Part shown: in pieces, positions 56,617 to 64,000 of the stretch
Layout of the letters: each line of letters begins with the position of its first letter
Position numbering within the stretch: position 1 is the stretch's first letter
NCBI GenBank assembly: GCA_001414485.1
Contig: LLEY01000127.1
Coordinates: forward strand, 62,001 to 126,000
Source: Calycina herbarum
Lineage: Eukaryota > Ascomycota > Leotiomycetes > Helotiales > Pezizellaceae
Reading direction: 5' to 3'
DNA: 64,000 nucleotides
Notes under the pieces: model-generated
What the model was told of the DNA's origin: nothing
Database searches by the model: none
What the model saw: only the letters and a program-made list of their open reading frames with translations
Position numbers and translations under genes: made by a program

Positions 56617-57324
56617 GTTGTCAGAGAGAGAAACGACAACTGCTGAAAAGTAAAGCTGGGCTGCGGTCTCGAGGTGTGGTGCTGGTGGTGCGGGGATTGT
56701 GGTATGTTATTGGTCCAACCTCCAGCTGTCAACATGGTGCATGGAGATTGAAAGTCTCGTGACCTAACGTGTCCACGACGAAGTGACATCGTCCCAATGG
56801 CTACGAATGTAATGCAAAGAGAAGTAAATTAGTATACAGATATCCCAAAGTGATAGAAAGCTCTCTTCCCCCCTAACTTGCTTTATCCTTAAGTGAACGG
56901 TCTAAGGAGGCGCTTCGAAATTTTCTAAGTATCGAGTCATATAGGGAGTAGGACAGCTGATAAAAAAAAGGCATATTGAAGAAAAGAGTCTGTGGAGATT
57001 TTAGTTTACCTATTCTTTAGAAGGATTAATAGATTTGGGTGAGTGACCAAAAAGCTCAGCACCAAGCGGCTTGCAAACAGATGATTGGTCCGTTAAACAA
57101 GGTTGTTTTATTGGTGGAGAAACAACTCATCCAGCTGAACTGCTGCCTTTGGCAGGGAGAATCATCATCCAGCCTTGTCACCATATCTACAAGAAAGAAC
57201 GAAAGCTACCTCAAACTTGTAGTGATTGCATTTTTTCACATCTTCATTAGCTAATTTCAAAATATCCTGAACCGGGTGATATCCCTAGGGGCTGGGGTGG
57301 TTCGGCTGGCTGCCATCTTCCGAT
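56617..57324. other. Upstream region of the NLR
   Basis: No ATG-started gene is supported. The frame at about 57,039 opens without an ATG. This is probably promoter and leader of the NLR. Confidence 0.4.
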
Positions 57325-60300
57325 ATGACGGGCGCACAAGAGACGTATGTATTTATCACTCAAATTTCCACAAAGCGGTATTTTAATTCATCATCGATAG
57401 TAGAGATCTATGGCAAGCCGCCTTGAATACTCTGGATGAAGATGCGAAGCAACGTTTGACAGCTTTTAATATATCCAAGCTGGAGGTTCTGAACGACATT
57501 TTGGAAGCTGCGAAATCCAAGAAGGCTGAAGCATTGGAAGGACGATGGAAGTTTACCCACAATGGACAAACCTACATTGTTCGAGATTATTTGGAAAAGA
57601 TCATCGTCTGGGTGGAAAAGTTCAAAATTGTGGGGGACCAAGCAATTCAGTATGACCCTGCCCATGCTGCATTGCCATGGGCCTGCGTTCGTTTCTTCCT
57701 CCAAGCTGCCGTCGATAGTGTAAAGACTTTCGGCATGATGATGGAGAATGTTGGGCATATTTCCAACATTATTGCTCGGTCGGCGATACTCGAGGACCTT
57801 TATCTCGGCAAAAATTTGAAGATTTCAGATCTGTTGGAGAACACACTTACACGCCTCTACGCCAAAATTCTGGGTTATTTGGCAAAGGCAACAAAGTATT
57901 ACTCCTCCAGAACGATCAAGAATGTTGCCAAAAGCGTCTTTGCAGATTCTTCCGCAACTCAACCCATTTCAAGCCAGGTTGATCTTGAACAAAACGAGAT
58001 TGACCGTTGTGTGGCTTTGGCAGACGCGGAGTTGCAAGAGCTTTCTGACACCGAGTTCGATCGAACTCAGTCTCACCAACATGGGTCTCTGAAGAAGCTA
58101 TTTCAAGAGTTGCAAGATCCCATTGTCCGGATAAGCTCAGATATGTCCCAAATGCTTAAACTTGTTAAAGAAGCTGATCGGATACATCTCCTAAAGTCTA
58201 TCTCAACAATTCCCTATCCTTCTCATCACAAAACCATATCGAGAAGCCGTTTGACTGGCTCTGGAAGTTGGCTCTTACAGCATCCCGCCTTCATAGACTG
58301 GCGTACAAGCAGTTCATCAACAATTCTTTGGTTACATGGGATGCCCGGTTGTGGAAAAACGAAGCTCTGTTCGATCGTTATTGATGAGATGAAACTCGCA
58401 AACTCGAAAGAGGGCTCTGTTGAGCACATTGCTTTCTTTTACTGCGCTCGTGATCCGCGTGAACCCCTCCGTGGTCAAAGTTGTGCTGTCATGCAAAGCA
58501 TTTTAAGACAAGTCGTTTCCATGTCGCCAGATACGTCCATACCATTACCTGCCAAGCAGGCATATGATGAAATCCAGAACGAAGGATTCGGTGAACGAGA
58601 ATGGACAAAGGAGGAATGTGTAGAGACACTGATCCAAATCATGGAAATTTGTCCTTCAGTGACCATTGTTATCGATGCATTGGACGAGTGTTGTGAAGAT
58701 GAGCGAGCCTCACTTCTTCTGGATCTTAAATATTTGCGAGACAGATCTGCAAATCTCATCAAGATCTTCATCTCAAGTCGAGACGACGTAGATGTCTTTT
58801 CCTGTCTGGCTGATACATCGGATATTCGAATACATGCTGGTGATAATTCGGAAGATATTGGTCGATTCGTAAGCGAGAGGGTTGGATCCCTGATGGATTC
58901 GAGAAACAGCCGGTACGGTCCTGGAACACCTGGTCTCCAAAAAGAGATCGAGTCAGTCTTGCGTAATGGTGCACAAGGGATGTATGTATAACAGTGCAAA
59001 TTACTATCTTAATAGAAGCTGACTTCTGCAAGGTTTCGTTGGGTAGATCTCCAACTTGAGACACTGAAGCGTGGAAAACTGGACGAGGACCTTAGAGATC
59101 AATTAGGAAGTCTCCCACACACCCTTGAAGAATCCTATGGGAAAATATACACCACCATCGTTGATTACGGACCTCACGCAAAGGCACTAGCAGATACTCT
59201 CTTCCAATGGCTACTTTATGGAAAGAAAATGATCCAGACCGGGGAACTTGCCGCTTTCATCTCTCTTGTTACCGGAGCATCGAAAGTGCCGCTTAGACCA
59301 CAAAACATGTTAGATATATGTTCAAATTTGGTTGAGATCGATCCATCAGAGAATGTTTTCCGTTTCGTCCACTTATCGGTCAGGGAATTTTTTGAAAACT
59401 ACCAGAAACATGGCATGACAACGTTCACAAGATCAATAGGCAATGCCTCCCTTGCGAACTGTGGTCTCCTATATATTTGTTTTACACTCTCTCCAGAACG
59501 TGTATTGAACCAGATGCCTGAAATTCCAGTGAAAACCGATATTTCATCGGAGTTGGCATCTCAGAAAGCTGTAAGACAATACGTCGATAACTACTGGCTT
59601 GAACATGCTAAGCTGGCTGGTAAAGACCGATGTAAGGCACCTTTCCAACCGCTCTTTCAGTTCTTCTTTCGTAAACCTTCCGGTGCAGACTCAATACACG
59701 AAATCTGGTGTCGCTCTACTTCTTTCCCGGCAACTATAACTCACTCCCATGAGAACCAAAGCGAATCTGGACTGCATCTGGAAAAGAGGTGGGCAGCTAT
59801 TCGTAAACCTGCCCACCATATTTGGATCGCTTGTGCGTTTGACTTGGATGAACTTGTGGATCCTTGCTTCTGCGATGAGCCTTTGGACATTGAAATGAAG
59901 ACGGGCGTCCATCTCACACCATTACTTGAAGCTGCCAGACTTGGAAGTGTGAGCGTCTTCCTCCGTTTGATGGAGAGAGGGGCTTATACTCAGGCTTCGA
60001 CACCTCGGCATAATAAGCGAGCAATAGACTTTGCAGTGGAAAACGGCCACGGAAGGATAATTAAGCAGATTGCTAGGTTTGAGCATGTTGACAAGAATCT
60101 ACTCGAGCTGATCGACAACCCACTAGAACCCTCTGCTCTAGATGATTACCGAACACGATTGCTAAAAGACAATCGAAACAACGGAACAGGCTATCTCGAT
60201 GATGACACTTATATATATGAAGCACCGTCTAGCCACGTCGATTTCCTCTCACACCACTGGGAAGATCAAGATATCTTGGCAACCTGGAAATACACCATTT

Positions 60301-61015
60301 CGAATAGAAAAGTTTATTCCACATATGCTCGCCTTGAAAATATGTGCTGGAGAACTTGGGCAAAATCAATGAACAACATACAAACTTTGTCTCCAGTAGA
60401 AATTAATTGGTAAATATGGGGTTCTCGTGCATGAACTTTGTTTTAACTTCTACTAGGCTCAAAGACTGTGATGTTACTTGGTTATACGGCCCTCTCAAAT
60501 CTGGTAGTTTCGATCTGTTTCAGAGTCAAACAGGAACAAATGCTACCAAGATACATGAGCCCAAGAACCACGTGACCAATAAGAAGTCAATCCTCAAAAC
60601 CGGCGGAAGCACAATGTGTGCAAGATTCAACGCCTTACTTGTTCCTTTCGATCGGGCGGCGGATTTACAAGCACGATATCCTTCCTTGGACCAGAAGTAC
60701 ATAGATACGCTCTCAAAGAAGCTTCCACCTTCATCGGCCACCGCTTCAATTGATGGCTGGTCAAGACATGTACAGTTCAATGAACAGGTTCGGCAGTGTA
60801 TCGCGGTTGTTGACCCCGAATACGAGGAAGACAGCAATGATGAAACTTCAGGTATTATTCTTTTTGGAGGGGGAAAGAAAAAGAATAATAAGAATATTGC
60901 GTTACTTCCAGACACCTCTCTAAAGTATGCGAAGGATATAGAAGTACCACAGGCATACTCCCCTTCTCCTTCTTTTTTTCCTCTACTAGATGATGACAAT
61001 GATCCTTTTCCTTAG
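57325..61015 (+). CDS. NACHT NLR with C-terminal Reg1/AreA-type domain
   Basis: Exons 57325-57344, 57401-58981, 59033-60409 and 60457-61015 give an unbroken 1178-aa frame (introns 56, 51 and 47 bp). Residues about 8-300 form the helical N-terminal domain seen before NACHT in fungal NLRs (LWQAALNTLDEDAKQRL, VRDYLEKIIVWVEKFK). The NACHT has Walker A GMPGCGKTKL at about 317 and Walker B TIVIDALDECC at about 428, then HLSVREFFENY. Only two degenerate ankyrin-like units follow (TPLLEAARLGSVSVFLRLME, IDFAVENGHGRIIKQIAR). From about residue 920 it changes: HVDFLSHHWEDQDI, RLENMCWRTWAKS, SPVEINWLKDCDVTWLYGPL (the AreA/DUF1752-type module of Reg1-like PP1 regulators), KKSILK, a PP1 RVxF-like RHVQF with NEQVRQCIA at about 1096, and LPDTSLKYAKD. 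NLRs are STAND ATPases for self/non-self or stress sensing. The fusion is read directly from the frame; its role is inferred. It is not RIPped. Confidence 0.85.
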
Positions 61016-61079
61016 CCGCATTAAACAAATAGTCTTAGACCAAAGCAATAATCAGAACAACTTGAAGCATTACAAATCT

Positions 61080-61636
61080 TTAGTGTTGTAAATTAATCCA
61101 CCCCGAGTCGCTTAGCTCAGTGACATCATCTGTGAAAGACTCATTTCTCCTTTTGAAGTAAAAATGATACCCATCGTAACCACGAATGCGTTGTTGGGTT
61201 GTGTGTTTGTTCACCCACGGTGTCTTTGGATGTCGGGTCTCGCTCACGAGATCGAAGTGTTCTCTGATCATATCTTTTTCCACTTTGAACTTACTCCAAA
61301 GTGGTAGAATTATACGCCCTGCTACCAAGTCTTTGATAGCCGCACAGTTCTCCGCGTCGCTCTCATATTGTTCTCTGCGTCGTTCGAGTTTTGTTTTGAG
61401 GGATTCTGGATGTTTAATGAGTGATTCCCAATGGAACTTGACCCCTTTCCTGCCCAGAATTGTAGCACACAGGGTCTTCACTTCCTTCTCGACAGCCAAA
61501 TACTGGAGCCGTTCATTCTCGAACTTCGCGACGAATTCGGACAAACAGTCTTTTCAGGCTTGTCGGCGGACTGCAGAACCAGTAACGGAATAGAAATGGG
61601 TGTATGCCAAACAAAAGACAAATACTTACCAGCCAT
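61080..61636 (-). CDS. RelA/SpoT-like nucleotidyltransferase-fold protein, short
   Basis: The 3'-terminal exon 61549-61080 can be joined to a seven-base exon 61636-61630 (ATGGCTG) over an 80-bp intron (GTAAGT...GAAAAG), giving 158 aa. Visible: KGVKFHWESLIKHPESLKTK (the R/K-x-K-xx-S-L-xx-K stretch of RelA/SpoT domains), IKDLVAGRIILPLW (the D-x-x-G-x-R-I core strand) and RIRGYDGYHFYF (a GY-S/H-x-H-like site). The last strand with the catalytic Glu/Gln seen in full domains is missing: the frame ends QH soon after. RelA/SpoT folds make or break (p)ppGpp or act as toxins; here activity is doubtful. It lies tail-to-tail with the NLR, 64 bp apart. The acceptor is weak, so the start is uncertain. Confidence 0.55.
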
Positions 61637-61699
61637 ATTAGACCCCTCCAGCCTTCTCAATGAAGCCTATGGATCTAGGCCTACTAAATAAACTATATG

Positions 61700-64000
61700 A
61701 AGTACACCTTTGAGTTCACCATTTGTTTCTTATATTTATTAGATAATTCATTTTATATAGTATAATTAGTATAACTTTATAAAATGTTTTATAAAATTTA
61801 TATAAAATAGTTTAGCTAGGATTAATAATTATCTAGGTTACGTATAAGCTTAAACTAGTAGTTCTTATTTCTCCTCTAAGTATTAACTAACCTATAACTT
61901 AACTATTACGTCTATCTTTATACTCTCTCTCTTAAACTATTAGTATAGTCTTCTTTATTAAGTAACGTGGTTTATCACCGAGTGGCGTATTATAACGAAA
62001 CTCAAACGAACTAAACAAAGATGACTAAGTCTCGAAGGTTAGTATACAGGTAAGAAGTACAGATGCGCTGGATTGTTCACTTAGAAGTGAACTCGTTACT
62101 TGTATCAAAGATGTTAAATAAGATAATAAGATTAATAACTAAAGTTGAGTACGAAGCTCCTATCTAATAGCAGACGTGCTAGTCTTATATAGAACCTTCG
62201 TTTATGTTAGAGTCCTGCTTAGTAGGAGTCCCGAAGATAGAGTCCGACTCTATTTTCAAGGCTCCTTAAAACTGGACTCTATCACCTGACTGTTCTTAAC
62301 TAAGTCACGTAATATAACTGTAATAAGATCCCTAGGATTATATGTCTAATTAATCCTTTCTGACTTTTAGGGTTATAATAGTATTTGTTCTATTAGAGCG
62401 CTGCCTAGACTTTATTTATTCACGTACTAGCACGTGATTCGTAATACTATTCCCTTCTTAGCCTAGCATGTCCCTACGCTAGAATATAATCTTGAAATAT
62501 GTCGTTAGAAAGATATTAACACTTTCTTATATATAAACATGTCCTCCTCTTATATTAAACGAAAAGAGCGTCTAGCTCTTATTATACGAATCGAATCCGT
62601 ATAACGTCTAGTAGAGACTTGTTCTTTTTGTTATAAACAGTCTCGTTACTGCTTTCTAGAGCTTTCTAAATCCTCTTAATATTCTAAGTATATTCGGTTG
62701 AAAAGATCTTATAATAGTTCTAGTTATCTTAACGTCTCTTCTCCTAGACCTCGAAAACCTATATATTAATTTTTCTTTAGTCTTTTACGTAAACGACTCC
62801 CTATTACTCCTCTAAGTCCTTCTCTCTCAAGTCCTCCTCTTAAGTCCTCGTCTTCTTAGTTTCCTGCTTTTAAGATAGCCTCTTTTGTTAAGTAGGTGCT
62901 TTCTAATAATATTTCTCTATCTAACCCTAGTCTCGAGTTCTAGACAGCTCTAGGTTTTATTAGTAGAATTCCTAAAGTTCCTCTAAGTAATAGGTAAGGC
63001 TTTCTTTTAGTTTCTAAGTATTTTCTAAGTATAGGTAATCTATCTATTTAATTAAATACTTAAGTCGTCCTCTAATAGTTTTATAGTTAAGAATCCTCTT
63101 AACCTTATATTCTATGTTTAGGTTTACTAGTTAGATTTCTATACGTGGAGCCGGTAGTACTAGTTCGAGTAGAGATATATAGAATACTAGGTAGATGTTT
63201 ATTATCTTTAGTAGCGCTAGTTTATAATTTAAAGGTCTCTTAACTCGTTTGATTTTAAATAGTCTAAGTTTTTTATAATCTAGTTTATTACTTAGTCTTT
63301 TTATATTAATATTTTTTTATACTAAGTAGACTTTATCCCTCTCTTTTAGTATTAACTCCTAACTACGTCGTTTATTATAGTAGTATACGTTTCTTTTAGT
63401 AATAAACTATAAGTCTTTTATAAGTTTCTTATATAACCTCTTAATCTTTAAGACTTAAATATAAGTAAGTTAATTATTAATAGTCGTAGATAGTAGTTCT
63501 TAGTATACTAATAATTCATATCTATAATTAGCGTAGAATAGTATAATAAGTGTTATTTCTATTACTAAACTATTATAGATAAACTATGCTAAAAGTAGTA
63601 GTTCTACCTAGTTATTTTACTAGTAGTTTATATAACAACGGAGGTATGTTTTAACTACTTAATTTATCTATTTATTTCTTCTATTTATCTAAGAGTAGAA
63701 AGCTATAGAAAGCTTTCTCTTTATACCTAATCGTTTTATAAGAGCGATTTAAAATTTTAAGGTAAAGAGTTTATCTCTATCTAAGAGTATTTCTTTAAGT
63801 AGTCTATATCTTAAGACTACTTCTCTAAGGAATATAAATACTAATTCCTTAGCTATACTTAACTCTAACGTAGTATATTAGTACCCTGCGTACTTGAAAT
63901 CTCATATAAAAAACGTCTGTACACAACCGTATACTTTACGTATTTATTTATAAAAAAATCTAAAATTGAAATTTTAATAAGGAAACAAGAGTTTAATATT
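61700..64000. repeat. RIP-degraded AT-rich tract with retroelement debris
   Basis: CpA/TpG-poor, TpA-rich sequence. A relic plus frame starts at ATG 62539 (MSSSYIKRKERLALIIR, then a stop) with a cysteine pattern ETCSFCYKQSRYC that resembles the Cys-rich N-terminal proteins linked to fungal retroelements; stops replace Gln and Trp codons further on. A perfect 8-bp-arm hairpin GTTCACTT/AAGTGAAC lies at 62075-62092. A patch of near-normal composition at about 61,970-62,300 may be an LTR or leader. I see no functional gene. Confidence 0.55.

Noticed and set aside
57408..57758. 116-codon minus-strand open frame
   Set aside because: Antisense to the NLR N-terminal domain.

Overview
The window reads as nuclear DNA of a filamentous ascomycete (Pezizomycotina; Leotiomycetes is a guess from overall gene content, not shown). 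The evidence is eukaryotic gene structure (46-80 bp introns with GTAAGT-like donors and CTAAC/CTGAC-like branch sites), fungal-specific genes (THO2, MET2, ERG4, cytochrome P450s, a PTH11/rhodopsin-like membrane protein, a NACHT NLR) and long tracts carrying the mark of repeat-induced point mutation (RIP). In those tracts CpA/TpG dinucleotides almost vanish, TpA is abundant, and glutamine codons have become TAA/TAG stops.

The layout is strongly compartmented. About 1-10,400 is RIP-destroyed mobile DNA: an unrecognised relic, a reverse-strand Copia-type retrotransposon relic (protease then integrase), a solo-LTR-like insertion, an internally deleted Fot1/pogo element (6911-8036), a longer Fot1/pogo element (8484-10637) and, nested in the latter, a 414-bp fold-back MITE (8574-8987). 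About 10,650-14,280 is a broken DUF3638/DUF3645 gene on the minus strand. At 15,416-19,243 lies a broken patatin/NB-ARC/TPR NLR whose centre is RIPped and whose TPR tail is not. From 20,845 to 35,611 come accessory genes: a kinase-like protein, a fragment of HNH-protein type next to a frameshifted sirtuin, a retropepsin fragment, and two P450 genes flanking a PTH11-like gene. A RIPped DNA transposon with about 67-bp terminal inverted repeats and an integrase-type (DDE) transposase occupies 36,366-38,845. It is followed by a small hypothetical gene and the 3' end of an MFS transporter gene. From 41,345 to 53,809 is an intact core block: THO2 (minus), MET2 (plus), ERG4 (plus). After a gene-poor stretch come a small hypothetical gene, an intact NLR (57,325-61,015) and a RelA/SpoT-like gene. 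The window ends in another RIPped tract (61,700-64,000).

The core genes have ordinary housekeeping roles: mRNP export, methionine synthesis and ergosterol synthesis. The most interesting object is the NLR at 57,325-61,015. Its spliced frame runs without a break from an N-terminal helical domain through a NACHT ATPase and short ankyrin-like remnants into a C-terminal part. That C-terminal part resembles fungal Reg1-type protein phosphatase 1 regulators: an AreA/DUF1752-type motif followed by an RVxF-like PP1 docking site. This would be an NLR with an integrated signalling domain, beside a RelA/SpoT-like gene and in the same window as a dead patatin-NLR and a decaying sirtuin.
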